Shown: positions 49,584-58,359 of the stretch, piece by piece | How positions within the stretch are numbered: the stretch's first letter is position 1 | How the letters are laid out: each line of letters starts with the position of its first letter | Assembly: GCA_902599485.1 (NCBI GenBank) | Contig: CACKFP010000001.1 | Coordinates: 62,001-126,000 of the forward strand | Length of the DNA stretch: 64,000 nucleotides | Direction: 5' to 3' | Origin: an uncultured Pelagibacteraceae bacterium | Lineage (GTDB): Bacteria > Pseudomonadota > Alphaproteobacteria > Pelagibacterales > Pelagibacteraceae | Position numbers and translations under genes: made by a program | The notes under the pieces: generated by a model | What the model saw: only the letters and a program-made list of their open reading frames with translations | Told to the model about the DNA's origin: nothing | Databases searched by the model: none

Positions 49584-51297
49584 AATAATTTTCAAAATAA
49601 CCTTAATTTTATTTTTTTATAATTATTCTTTTGCAAATGAACCAATCGATATTTGGAAAATTGAAAAAAAAGACATTATTAACAAAGAGAATTCAACCTC
49701 AAATATAAACGCAAGTAATAATCTAAATACTAATACAACATTATCAGTTCAATCTAGTTCCGAGATTGTAATAAATAATGAAATTGATTCATCCACTATA
49801 AAATTAGCTGGATTATATGATCCTGCGCAGAATGGCTTAAAAATTGACATGTGGTCGAACACTGATGGTGAGTTAATTAAAAGTATATTAAATAAAAATT
49901 TAAATAGAAACTTATCTGAATTTTCAAAAAAAATATTAGACATAGCTTTACTAACAAATTCATATATTCCAACAAATAATATTACTGAAGAGGAATTTTT
50001 AGAGTTTAAATTTAATCATTTAATAAACAAAAAAGATTTTGAATTAATTAAAGAATTTCTAATCAATAATTCTGAAGTTTCAAATAAAAATAAATTGATT
50101 AAATTTTATTCAGAATATTTTCTTTCAAACTCTGAAGTAAAAAAAGCATGTGAAATATTTGATGTTAGTGGTGCTATTTCCGATAAATATTTAAATAATT
50201 TTAAAATTTATTGTTTAATTCTAGAAGATAAAAAAGAACAAGCTCAACTACTTTTTGATTTGTCAAAAGAGTTGGATGAGATTGACACTTTTTTTGAAAA
50301 TAAATTTAATATATTAATGGGTTACGCAAAAAAAGATGAAATAATTTCAGACGAAAATATTTTATATTTTCACTTATCTCATAAAACAAATAATGATTTC
50401 AATTATGAGCCAAAAATGGACTCACCTAGATATATCTGGAGTTATCTTTCTTCATCAAATATTCTTAAAAATTCAAATTCCTTTGATATTGAAAATCCAG
50501 AAGATTTAAGATTATTAGAAAGAGCAACTCATGAAAATGTATTTGATGAGAGAGAACTACTAGATACATATAAAAAATTTCAATTTAACATAACACAACT
50601 ATTAAATGCCAAAGATGCCTATAAGCTACTTCCAGATTATGAGGGCAGAGCTTTATTATATCAAAGATTACTTTTATCTGTTGATGTCGAGCAAAGATTA
50701 AGTATGACGTCTGAACTATATAAATCTTTCCAAAAAAAAAAATTAGATAATGCGTTTGATAATGAAATTAAAGTAATATTAAAAAATATAAAAAAAGACG
50801 ATGTTCCCTCAAATTTTACTACCTTTTACGAAAATCATACCGACAATAAGTTAAAAAAAGAGAGAAAGATAAAATTTAATAATAAAAAAATACATCAGTC
50901 AAAATTATTAAATTACTTTTTAAATAAAACTAGTTTGCCTAAAGCTGAAAAGGAAACAAACGATATTTTAAAAAAAATTAAAAGAAACAAAAAATATGTT
51001 TTTTCTACAAAAGATATGATTCTTATTGAATCGTTAAAATCAGATGGCGTAAAAATAGATAAAAAATACGCAAACCTCTATGAATACAACTATCAATTTT
51101 CCTCTGATATAAAACAAATGCTATCGAATGGAGAGTTGGGCTTATTATTAATTAAAATAGTAGATATTGTTGGTGAAAGTAACCTTGAAGATCTAGATAT
51201 AAACACTGTGAATTTATTAGTTTCAACTATGAATGAGCTAAAAAATGTAGATTTAAGGAACGAAATTCTAATAGAAGTCTTGCCTTTAAAAGTCTAA
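49558..51297 (+). CDS. secreted helical-repeat protein of unknown function
   Basis: The 579-residue protein has a signal peptide (KIIFKITLILFFYNYSFA, cleavage likely after residue 27). The mature part is rich in Asn, Lys and Glu with long alpha-helical segments and possible TPR-like repeats (KACEIFDVSGAISD, KYLNNFKIYCLILE). No catalytic motif is seen. It is probably periplasmic or envelope-associated. It precedes def by 14 nt and overlaps the short membrane ORF at its start. Its function cannot be assigned. Confidence 0.8.
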   Translation: MKILKQLSKIIFKITLILFFYNYSFANEPIDIWKIEKKDIINKENSTSNINASNNLNTNTTLSVQSSSEIVINNEIDSSTIKLAGLYDPAQNGLKIDMWSNTDGELIKSILNKNLNRNLSEFSKKILDIALLTNSYIPTNNITEEEFLEFKFNHLINKKDFELIKEFLINNSEVSNKNKLIKFYSEYFLSNSEVKKACEIFDVSGAISDKYLNNFKIYCLILEDKKEQAQLLFDLSKELDEIDTFFENKFNILMGYAKKDEIISDENILYFHLSHKTNNDFNYEPKMDSPRYIWSYLSSSNILKNSNSFDIENPEDLRLLERATHENVFDERELLDTYKKFQFNITQLLNAKDAYKLLPDYEGRALLYQRLLLSVDVEQRLSMTSELYKSFQKKKLDNAFDNEIKVILKNIKKDDVPSNFTTFYENHTDNKLKKERKIKFNNKKIHQSKLLNYFLNKTSLPKAEKETNDILKKIKRNKKYVFSTKDMILIESLKSDGVKIDKKYANLYEYNYQFSSDIKQMLSNGELGLLLIKIVDIVGESNLEDLDINTVNLLVSTMNELKNVDLRNEILIEVLPLKV

Positions 51298-51311
51298 ACA
51301 ATAAATAAACT

Positions 51312-51833
51312 ATGTCAGTGAAAGAACTAATCACAGTACCCGATGATATTCTTAGAAAAAAATCTGAGCCTTTAAATAAAGTTGATGTAAATGAAAAAAA
51401 ACTCATAAAAGATTTATTTGAAACTATGTACCATCATAATGGCATAGGTTTAGCAGCTGTTCAAGTTGGAATTCTTAAAAGAGTAGTTGTTTTAGATGTC
51501 TCAAAAAACGAAAATGAAAAAAAACCATTATGTTTTATTAATCCTCAAATAAAAACATTAAGTGAAAAAATGTCTACATATGAGGAAGGTTGTTTATCAA
51601 TACCTAATACCTTTATTGAGATAGAGAGACCAGAAATTTGTACCGTATCTTATATAGATGAAAATGGTAATAAGAAAGAAATGGAATGCGATGGATTACT
51701 CTCGACATGTTTACAACATGAAATAAATCACTTAGATGGAAAACTAATAATTGATTATTTATCTAAAATCAAAAAAGATTTAATAATAAAAAAATTGTCT
51801 AAACAAAAAACGTCTAATAGAGTTGTTGTTTAA
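51312..51833 (+). CDS. def: peptide deformylase
   Basis: The 173-residue metalloenzyme has the three motifs: GIGLAAVQVG (44-53; usually GxGLAAxQ), EEGCLSIP (91-98; metal-ligand Cys94) and QHEINHLDG (135-143; HEXXH at 136-140). It removes the formyl group from nascent Met. The fmt gene begins directly at 51834. Confidence 0.97.
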   Translation: MSVKELITVPDDILRKKSEPLNKVDVNEKKLIKDLFETMYHHNGIGLAAVQVGILKRVVVLDVSKNENEKKPLCFINPQIKTLSEKMSTYEEGCLSIPNTFIEIERPEICTVSYIDENGNKKEMECDGLLSTCLQHEINHLDGKLIIDYLSKIKKDLIIKKLSKQKTSNRVVV

Positions 51834-52748
51834 ATGTCAAATATTGTATTCATGGGCACACCGCAGTTTGCTGTGCCTATACTAAAAAAAATTAATCAAA
51901 AATATAAAATTAACTGTGTATTTACTCAGCCTCCAAGTAAATCAAATAGAGGTCAAAAGTTTACGAAATCATCAATTCATATGTGTGCGGAGGAACTTAA
52001 TCTAAAAGTTAAAACTCCAAAAAAAATTGATGAAGAATTTGAATATCTTAAAGAATTAAATTTAGATCTTGTAATTGTTGTTGCATACGGACAGTTAATT
52101 TCAAAAAAAATTCTTGATTTGAGTAAAAAAGGTTTTTTGAATATTCATGCTTCATTATTACCAAAATGGAGAGGGGCGGCACCAATCCAAAGATCGATTT
52201 TAAACAATGAAAAAAAAACTGGTATATCATTTATGAAAATTGATGAAAAATTAGATTCTGGACCAGTATGCAATAAATATTCAGTAGATATTCTTGATCA
52301 GGATAATGCAGAAATTTTATCAGAAAAATTATCTTATTTAAGTACAGAAAAAATTTTAGAAAATGTGCAAAAAGTTTTAGACGGAGAGGCAATATTTAAA
52401 GAGCAAGATCATGCAAAAGCTACATACGCAAAGAAAATTCAAAAAATAGAGGGAAAGATAAATTGGAATAATAGTGCTCGTAAAATAATTGCTCAAATAA
52501 ATGGATTATATCCAAAACCTGGGGCATGGTTTGAGCTTAACAACAAAAGATATAAAATATTAAAAGCCAAAATAAACAAGCAGTCAGGTAAAATCGGTGA
52601 AGTAATCGACGAACAAATGACAATAGCATGTGGTGAAAATTCAATAAATATTATTGAGATACAAAAAGAGGGCAAGAAACCTCAATTAATTAACGAATTT
52701 TTATTAGGGAATAAAGTTAGAAAAGGAGCAATAATTGCAAGTGAATAG
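51834..52748 (+). CDS. fmt: methionyl-tRNA formyltransferase
   Basis: The 304-residue enzyme begins IVFMGTPQFAVPIL and contains SLLPKWRGAAPIQ, the tetrahydrofolate-binding and active-site motif of Fmt, plus the C-terminal OB-like domain. It formylates initiator Met-tRNA, the counterpart of def in the adjacent gene. Its end overlaps the truA start by 14 nt. Confidence 0.97.
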   Translation: MSNIVFMGTPQFAVPILKKINQKYKINCVFTQPPSKSNRGQKFTKSSIHMCAEELNLKVKTPKKIDEEFEYLKELNLDLVIVVAYGQLISKKILDLSKKGFLNIHASLLPKWRGAAPIQRSILNNEKKTGISFMKIDEKLDSGPVCNKYSVDILDQDNAEILSEKLSYLSTEKILENVQKVLDGEAIFKEQDHAKATYAKKIQKIEGKINWNNSARKIIAQINGLYPKPGAWFELNNKRYKILKAKINKQSGKIGEVIDEQMTIACGENSINIIEIQKEGKKPQLINEFLLGNKVRKGAIIASE

Positions 52749-53481
52749 ATATCAGATTCTAATAGAATACGTAGGCACTTTATACAATGGTTGGCAAATT
52801 CAAAAAAAAGGTAAGTCAATCCAGGAAAATATTGAGATTGTCTTATCCAAACTATTAAAAGAAAAAATAAAAATTTACGGGTCTGGACGAACAGACACAG
52901 GAGTTCATGCTAAAGAGCAATCAGCTCACTTTGATACCACAAACAAAATTATTCAAAAAGATAAATTATTGAATTCACTAAACTTCTTTTTAAATAAAAA
53001 AAAAATATCTATTTTAAAAATAAAGAAAAAAAATAAACTTTTTCATTCAAGATATTCTGCAAAAGAAAGACGGTATACGTACTTAATTAGAAATGATGCT
53101 TCTCCTTCAGTTATCAATTTTAACAGAGAGTGGCATATTAAAAAAAAAATTGATGTTGAATTGATGAAAAAGGGAGCAAAAAAATTAATTGGAACTCATG
53201 ACTTTTCAACTTTTAGAGCATCTAATTGTGCTGCAAAAAGTCCGGTAAGAACCATGAAAAAAATAAAAATAACCAAAGTTAAAAGTGTTATAAAAATTCA
53301 ATTTATATCAAAATCATTTCTTAAGAGTCAGGTTAGATCCATGGTTGGTTCACTCAAATACCTAGGTGAAAATAAATGGAACTTAAAAAAATTTACCAGT
53401 ATATTTAAATCAAAATCTAGAAAAAATTGTGCTCCTATTGCCCCTGCACATGGTTTATATCTTGAGAAAATTATTTATTAG
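52735..53481 (+). CDS. truA: tRNA pseudouridine synthase A
   Basis: The 248-residue enzyme has the catalytic GSGRTDTGVHAKEQSAHF with the nucleophile Asp and a later KSFLKSQVRSMVG motif. It modifies positions 38-40 of tRNAs. The start is TTG at 52735, chosen because a AAAGGAGC Shine-Dalgarno ends about 6 nt upstream; GTG at 52741 is the alternative. It is convergent with and overlaps the SET gene by 11 nt. Confidence 0.94.
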   Translation: MQVNRYQILIEYVGTLYNGWQIQKKGKSIQENIEIVLSKLLKEKIKIYGSGRTDTGVHAKEQSAHFDTTNKIIQKDKLLNSLNFFLNKKKISILKIKKKNKLFHSRYSAKERRYTYLIRNDASPSVINFNREWHIKKKIDVELMKKGAKKLIGTHDFSTFRASNCAAKSPVRTMKKIKITKVKSVIKIQFISKSFLKSQVRSMVGSLKYLGENKWNLKKFTSIFKSKSRKNCAPIAPAHGLYLEKIIY

Positions 53482-53932
53482 ATTTCTTTTTTTTCTTTTT
53501 TATTCTCCATCTTGATCCCTCTCTAACTATGTAACCACAGCAATTTTTGGAGCCACACTTACAAGGGAAATCCTTATAGTTTTCATCAAAACTAAACCCA
53601 TAATCATAAGTTAGTTCCTCATTTTTATTTATATCTTTAATAGAACTAATCCATAATTTTAAACCTTTGCCTTCAACTTCACAGTTTGGATCGCAAGAGT
53701 GATTAATAAGTCTTGCAGTATTGTAAGCGAAATCACCGTCTAAATCATATCTATTATTTAAGTTAAAAAGATAAATCGCTTTATCATTATCAAATTTTGG
53801 ATTATTTTCGGTCTGTTTTTTTGTAATTATTTTACCTGTGTAGTAAATAATCTTAGTTCCTTTTTTTATATTTTTAGATGCAAACAGTCCCCTGTTATCA
53901 ATATTTGATGATTTTTGTTTATATAGTTTCAT
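53471..53932 (-). CDS. SET-domain protein lysine methyltransferase
   Basis: The 153-residue protein is a SET domain with the pseudoknot motifs RLINHSCDPNCEV (74-86) and ELTYDYGF (106-113), and a post-SET zinc cysteine set CKCGSKNCCG (124-133). It should transfer methyl from S-adenosylmethionine to protein lysine. The C-terminal tail is Lys-rich. It is the last gene of the minus-strand operon, 2 nt after the HDAC-family gene. Its substrate is unknown; ribosomal or DNA-binding proteins are candidates. Bacterial SET genes of this kind are seen in several phyla. Confidence 0.9.
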   Translation of the reverse strand: MKLYKQKSSNIDNRGLFASKNIKKGTKIIYYTGKIITKKQTENNPKFDNDKAIYLFNLNNRYDLDGDFAYNTARLINHSCDPNCEVEGKGLKLWISSIKDINKNEELTYDYGFSFDENYKDFPCKCGSKNCCGYIVREGSRWRIKKKKKKSNK

Positions 53933-53934
53933 GA

Positions 53935-54864
53935 TTATGTATTTTCCGACTCGATTAATGCATTTACATGATAATTAGCGCTTTCAGCAAGTGCTTTTAG
54001 GTCGTATCCACCTTCTAATAAAGATACCACTTTCCCTTTAGTAAATTTATTAGTGGCTTTTAGTGTTCTTCTTGTTATTTCATAAAAATCTTTGGATGAA
54101 AGTTCAAATTGAGCTAATGGATCATTCTTGTGAGCATCAAAGCCAGCAGAAAAGATTAGGTAATCAGGCTTATATTCAATTAATCTATCTAAAACTCTAT
54201 CATAAGCATTAAAATACTCTTCAGAATTTGTGCCTGCAGGAAGAGGTATATTTAGAGAATTATTATACTTTCCCTTGTCTTTTTCTGAGCCACCACCTGG
54301 ATAAAATGGATATTGATGTGTTGATATATAAAGTGAATTTTTGTTGTCATACATTACATCATAATTTCCATTTCCCCAATGAACATCAAAATCTACACAT
54401 GCAATTCTTTTATACTTATATTTTTTTATTAAATAATTAACTGCAACACCTGCATTAGAAATGCAACAAAAGCCCATTGATTTATTTTTTTCAGCATGGT
54501 GTCCTGGTGGTCGTACAACACAAAAAGCATTTTTATATTTTTTATTTTCAATTCCATCTATTGCACTTATAGCTGATCCTGCGGCTTGAAATACTGCATC
54601 CTTACTTCCAGGAGATACAACTGTATCACCATCTAAAAAATTTAAGCCACTTTTAGGAAATGAATTATTTAAATTATTAATGTAATCTTCGGAATGTGTC
54701 ATATTAAGAATATGACTAGGAACAACATCTGGTTTATCCCAAAGCAGTTCTTTATTTTTTTTTAAAGTATCAATTATTGAAACTACTCTCTTTGGTTGCT
54801 CTGGATGACCATCACCTGTTATATGTTTTTCCGAAGATTCAGATGTTATAATTGCAGTTTTCAA
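53935..54864 (-). CDS. histone deacetylase-family amidohydrolase
   Basis: The 309-residue protein has the HDAC fold motifs: RPPGHHAEK (118-126) with the catalytic His pair, VDFDVHWGNG with zinc ligands Asp160 and His162, and SAGFDAHKNDP with Asp243, plus a LEGGYDL Tyr/Gly motif. It removes acyl groups from lysine or polyamine amides using Zn2+. The substrate could be acetyl-lysine protein or acetylpolyamine. It overlaps dapE by 4 nt and is 2 nt upstream of the SET gene. Confidence 0.92.
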   Translation of the reverse strand: MKTAIITSESSEKHITGDGHPEQPKRVVSIIDTLKKNKELLWDKPDVVPSHILNMTHSEDYINNLNNSFPKSGLNFLDGDTVVSPGSKDAVFQAAGSAISAIDGIENKKYKNAFCVVRPPGHHAEKNKSMGFCCISNAGVAVNYLIKKYKYKRIACVDFDVHWGNGNYDVMYDNKNSLYISTHQYPFYPGGGSEKDKGKYNNSLNIPLPAGTNSEEYFNAYDRVLDRLIEYKPDYLIFSAGFDAHKNDPLAQFELSSKDFYEITRRTLKATNKFTKGKVVSLLEGGYDLKALAESANYHVNALIESENT

Positions 54865-56003
54865 GCGAAATAATTATGTAAGATGTTCTTATAAATCTTA
54901 GTTAACTTTTTTAAATCTGAGATCGATGTTCTTTCATTAACCATATGAATAGTATTATTTCTTAACCCTAACTCAAGTCGAGGTATTGAACCTAGAAACC
55001 TGCTGTCACTTGTACCACCTCTACAATTTAATTTTGCATTATTCCCTGTAACTTTTTTTACAACTTTTTTTACCATATAAATTTCTTTATTTGGTACCGT
55101 GTAAAATGCTTCTCCACTTACTTTATATTCTATTTTTGTTTTGCAATTTTCTTTTTTTGCAACTGCATTAATAATTTTACTAAGTTTTTTTTTCAAAGAT
55201 GTTGATTTATAAGATGAATTAAACCTAACATTAAATTTAGCACTTGCAGATTGTGGGACTACATTTTCAGATATATTATCCACATTCATTTTTGTAAATT
55301 CTAAATTTGATGGTGGCATATACTTTGTTCCTTTGTCTAGCGGAACACTTTTCAGTTTAGATATTATTTTAGCAAGAGCAGTACATGGATTTATATATGT
55401 CCCATAAAATGCAGAGTGTCCACTTTTTCCATACACTGTTACTGTTGCATTCATAGAACCTCTTCTTCCAATCCTGATTTCATCCCCAACTGATTTATTT
55501 GAAGACGGTTCACCTACTATTGAAAAGTCAATTTTTTCTTTTTTTTTCTTTAAATATTTCATAACTGCTGGACAACCATGACCTGCAGTCTCTTCATCAG
55601 CTGTAATTATTATTGATATAGATCCTTTAAATTTTTTATTTTTAATAAAATCACTTACAGCACTTATCCAACACGCTACACTACCCTTCATGTCTTGAGA
55701 TCCTCTTCCATATAAATATCCTTTTTTTACTACTGCTTTAAACGGCGGAAACTCCCAATTATTGAGGTTAGCAACAACATCTGTGTGACCCAAATAATTA
55801 ATGTTAGGTTTTGATTTACCAAATTTTGCATATAAATTTAATGCAGGTTTAGCACCTGTACCTTTTGATTTTATTATCTGACATTTAAAACCTATTGATG
55901 AGAGTTTCTTTGAAAGGAACTTCATAATCCCTTTATCTTCTGTTTTAATAGTTTGAAATTTTATTAGCTCCTGAGCTAACTTTAGTTCATTAAAAGTTTT
56001 CAT
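54861..56003 (-). CDS. dapE: succinyl-diaminopimelate desuccinylase
   Basis: The 380-residue M20-type metallohydrolase has the metal-site segments YLGHTDVV, RGSQDMKG, ADEETAGHG and VGEPSSN, and the DapE-specific NCRGGTSDSRF near the end. It hydrolyses succinyl-diaminopimelate to LL-diaminopimelate in lysine and peptidoglycan synthesis. dapD precedes it by 4 nt. It overlaps the HDAC-family gene by 4 nt. Confidence 0.94.
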   Translation of the reverse strand: MKTFNELKLAQELIKFQTIKTEDKGIMKFLSKKLSSIGFKCQIIKSKGTGAKPALNLYAKFGKSKPNINYLGHTDVVANLNNWEFPPFKAVVKKGYLYGRGSQDMKGSVACWISAVSDFIKNKKFKGSISIIITADEETAGHGCPAVMKYLKKKKEKIDFSIVGEPSSNKSVGDEIRIGRRGSMNATVTVYGKSGHSAFYGTYINPCTALAKIISKLKSVPLDKGTKYMPPSNLEFTKMNVDNISENVVPQSASAKFNVRFNSSYKSTSLKKKLSKIINAVAKKENCKTKIEYKVSGEAFYTVPNKEIYMVKKVVKKVTGNNAKLNCRGGTSDSRFLGSIPRLELGLRNNTIHMVNERTSISDLKKLTKIYKNILHNYFA

Positions 56004-56007
56004 TAAT

Positions 56008-56835
56008 TTAGTCTCTTAATAGATCGTTAACAGATGTCTTTGATCTAGTTTTTTCATCAACTTGTTTAATAATTACTGCACAGCTTAACGATGGTGCAGA
56101 TGGATTATTTTTATCAGGAAGAGAACCTGGTACAACAACAGAGTACGGAGGTATTTTACCGTAAGTGATCTCACCAGTCGCACGGTTTACTATTTTAGTA
56201 CTTTGCGTAATCAGCATCCCCATACTTAATACTGAGCCTTCTCCAACTATAACACCTTCAACAACCTCCGACATTGCGCCAACAAAAACATTATCTTCAA
56301 TAATTGTTGGTAATGCTTGGGCAGGTTCCAATACTCCTCCAATTCCTGAACCAGCAGAGATATGACAATTTTTTCCAATTTGACAACAACTACCTGCACG
56401 ACTAAACGTGTCCATCATAGTTCCGGAGTCGATCCATGCTCCGATATTTACATAGCATGGCATTAAGACTGCATTTTTACCTATGAATGATCCTCTTCTA
56501 ACAGGAGAGTTAGGAACCATTCTAAATCCTGCTTTTTCGTGATCTTCTTTAGACCAGCCTGCAGTTTTACCTTTTAATAGATGTGCTTTATCATACCAAC
56601 TGCTGTAAGGACCATTTAAATTTTCCATTGGATACATTCTAAAACTTAACATAATTGCTTTTTTTATATATTGATGTGTTACCCACTCACCATTGATTTT
56701 CTCAGCTACTCTGACTCTACCACTATCTAAGTCATCAATAATTTGATTAACAGTACTTTTTAAACTCTCATCCGAGTTAGGACTTACTTGGTCTCTATTT
56801 TCCCAAGCATCATTGATTATATTTTCTATGCTCAT
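56008..56835 (-). CDS. dapD: tetrahydrodipicolinate N-succinyltransferase
   Basis: The 275-residue protein has an N-terminal helical part and a left-handed beta-helix of hexapeptide repeats (GKNCHISAGSGIGGV, IGEGSVLSMGMLI-like). The DapD core SGTMMDTFSRAGSCCQIG is present. It succinylates tetrahydrodipicolinate, using succinyl-CoA. Four nucleotides separate it from the HAD-type gene upstream and from dapE downstream. Confidence 0.96.
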   Translation of the reverse strand: MSIENIINDAWENRDQVSPNSDESLKSTVNQIIDDLDSGRVRVAEKINGEWVTHQYIKKAIMLSFRMYPMENLNGPYSSWYDKAHLLKGKTAGWSKEDHEKAGFRMVPNSPVRRGSFIGKNAVLMPCYVNIGAWIDSGTMMDTFSRAGSCCQIGKNCHISAGSGIGGVLEPAQALPTIIEDNVFVGAMSEVVEGVIVGEGSVLSMGMLITQSTKIVNRATGEITYGKIPPYSVVVPGSLPDKNNPSAPSLSCAVIIKQVDEKTRSKTSVNDLLRD

Positions 56836-56839
56836 AAAT

Positions 56840-57511
56840 TTAAGAACTTTTTAATAACCTTATTTCTTTTAAAAATAAAGAGAGATTTTTGATTTTATAG
56901 TCGATGTAATCTTTATCAGACTCTTTTTTGCCCCAGTATTCATTATTGATAAGCCAAGCTGTTATAGTTCCCCGCTCTTTACCTATTGATAAATTTTTAG
57001 CTATATCCTCAATATAAAGAGTTTCTTTTGGATTAATCTTAAATTTATCAACCATAAGATCAAAAGCTTTCGCTTCAGGCTTAGGGTGATATTTTGCGTC
57101 CACGATATCAAATATATCTTTAAATTGGTCTTCAATACCAAGGGTTTTAACTATATTTTTTACATGCGCTCTACTTCCGTTTGTGAATACGAATTTATTT
57201 AAATTTATGTTTTCAAGCTCATTTCTTAAAACAAGATCTTTTTCCATAAATGAAAGATCGATATCGTGAACATACTCCAAGAATTCTTCCGGCGGTATAT
57301 CATGATGTATCATCAATCCATTTAAGCTTGTGTTATATTTGTGAAAATAATCTCTTTGTAATTCTTTAGCTTTTACAAGATCTAGCTTAAGTTTATTGGA
57401 AATATATTTTGTCATTCTCTTACTAACTTGGCCAAAAACTGCTTCTAAATCACTATATAAAACACCATCACAGTCGAACAAAATATTCTTTATATTTTTT
57501 AGATTATTCAT
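56840..57511 (-). CDS. HAD-family pyrimidine 5'-nucleotidase-like hydrolase
   Basis: The 223-residue HAD phosphatase has motif I FDCDGVLYSD, motif II FVFTNGSRAH, a Lys and motif IV YIEDIAKN. The helical cap after motif I (GQVSKRMTKYISNKL) matches the SDT1/PHM8-type pyrimidine 5'-nucleotidase group. It probably removes phosphate from a nucleotide. It overlaps argB by 4 nt and precedes dapD; the same order is found in other alphaproteobacteria. Confidence 0.86.
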   Translation of the reverse strand: MNNLKNIKNILFDCDGVLYSDLEAVFGQVSKRMTKYISNKLKLDLVKAKELQRDYFHKYNTSLNGLMIHHDIPPEEFLEYVHDIDLSFMEKDLVLRNELENINLNKFVFTNGSRAHVKNIVKTLGIEDQFKDIFDIVDAKYHPKPEAKAFDLMVDKFKINPKETLYIEDIAKNLSIGKERGTITAWLINNEYWGKKESDKDYIDYKIKNLSLFLKEIRLLKSS

Positions 57512-58359
57512 TTTCTTATTAATGTTCCAGCACCTTTGTCAGAAAATAATTCAAATAGTATTGAATGTGGTTTTCTCCCATCTACAATAACAACACCTCT
57601 AACACCATTATATATTGCATCTAAACAAGTGTTTATTTTCGGTATCATTCCTCCAGAAATAATATTATTTTTTAACATTTCATTGGCTTTATTGAGATTA
57701 ATTTCAGATATAAGTTTTTGATTTTCATCAAGAACCCCATCAACATCTGTCATCAAGAGAAGACGTCTGGCATTGATCTCTTTTGCAATTGAACCTGCAG
57801 CAACATCTGCATTAATATTATAAATTCTGCCGTCATCACCCAATCCTAAAGGGACAACAATTGGAATTTGTTTATTATTAATAAAATTTAATATTTTCTC
57901 TTTATTAATTTTTTTTGGTTTCCCGACATATCCCAATTCTTCACTTTCTGGAATAATATTAATTACATTATTTTCTTTAGGTGATATTGAACAAACATTA
58001 GTGTTTTTAGATTTTAATTCATTTAAAATCTCTAAATTAAGCTCTAGTAAAGCCTCTTCTATATATCTTATTGTTTTATCGTCTGAAACCCTAAGTCCTT
58101 TGATAAATCTTGTTTCAATATTATTTTTATCTAATTTTTTTTTAATATTTTTACCTCCACCATGAACTACTATTGCTGATAAACCAATTTTGTTTATTAC
58201 TGAAATATCTTCTATGAACTGATTAAATAGTTTTTTATCTAATAAAACAGATCCACCACATTTAATTACTATAACCTCAGACTGGTATTTGTTTATATAT
58301 TTTTCAACCTCATTAATATTTGGCCCATCTGTTGGAATAATCTTATCTAATTCCATCAA
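57508..58359 (-). CDS. argB: acetylglutamate kinase
   Basis: The 283-residue amino-acid kinase has VIKCGGSVLLD (33-43), VVHGGGKNI and a GLRVSDDKTI segment of ArgB. It phosphorylates N-acetylglutamate, the second step of arginine synthesis. It follows yidC directly and precedes the HAD gene. In many alphaproteobacteria engB lies between yidC and argB; it is absent here. Confidence 0.95.
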   Translation of the reverse strand: MMELDKIIPTDGPNINEVEKYINKYQSEVIVIKCGGSVLLDKKLFNQFIEDISVINKIGLSAIVVHGGGKNIKKKLDKNNIETRFIKGLRVSDDKTIRYIEEALLELNLEILNELKSKNTNVCSISPKENNVINIIPESEELGYVGKPKKINKEKILNFINNKQIPIVVPLGLGDDGRIYNINADVAAGSIAKEINARRLLLMTDVDGVLDENQKLISEINLNKANEMLKNNIISGGMIPKINTCLDAIYNGVRGVVIVDGRKPHSILFELFSDKGAGTLIRK

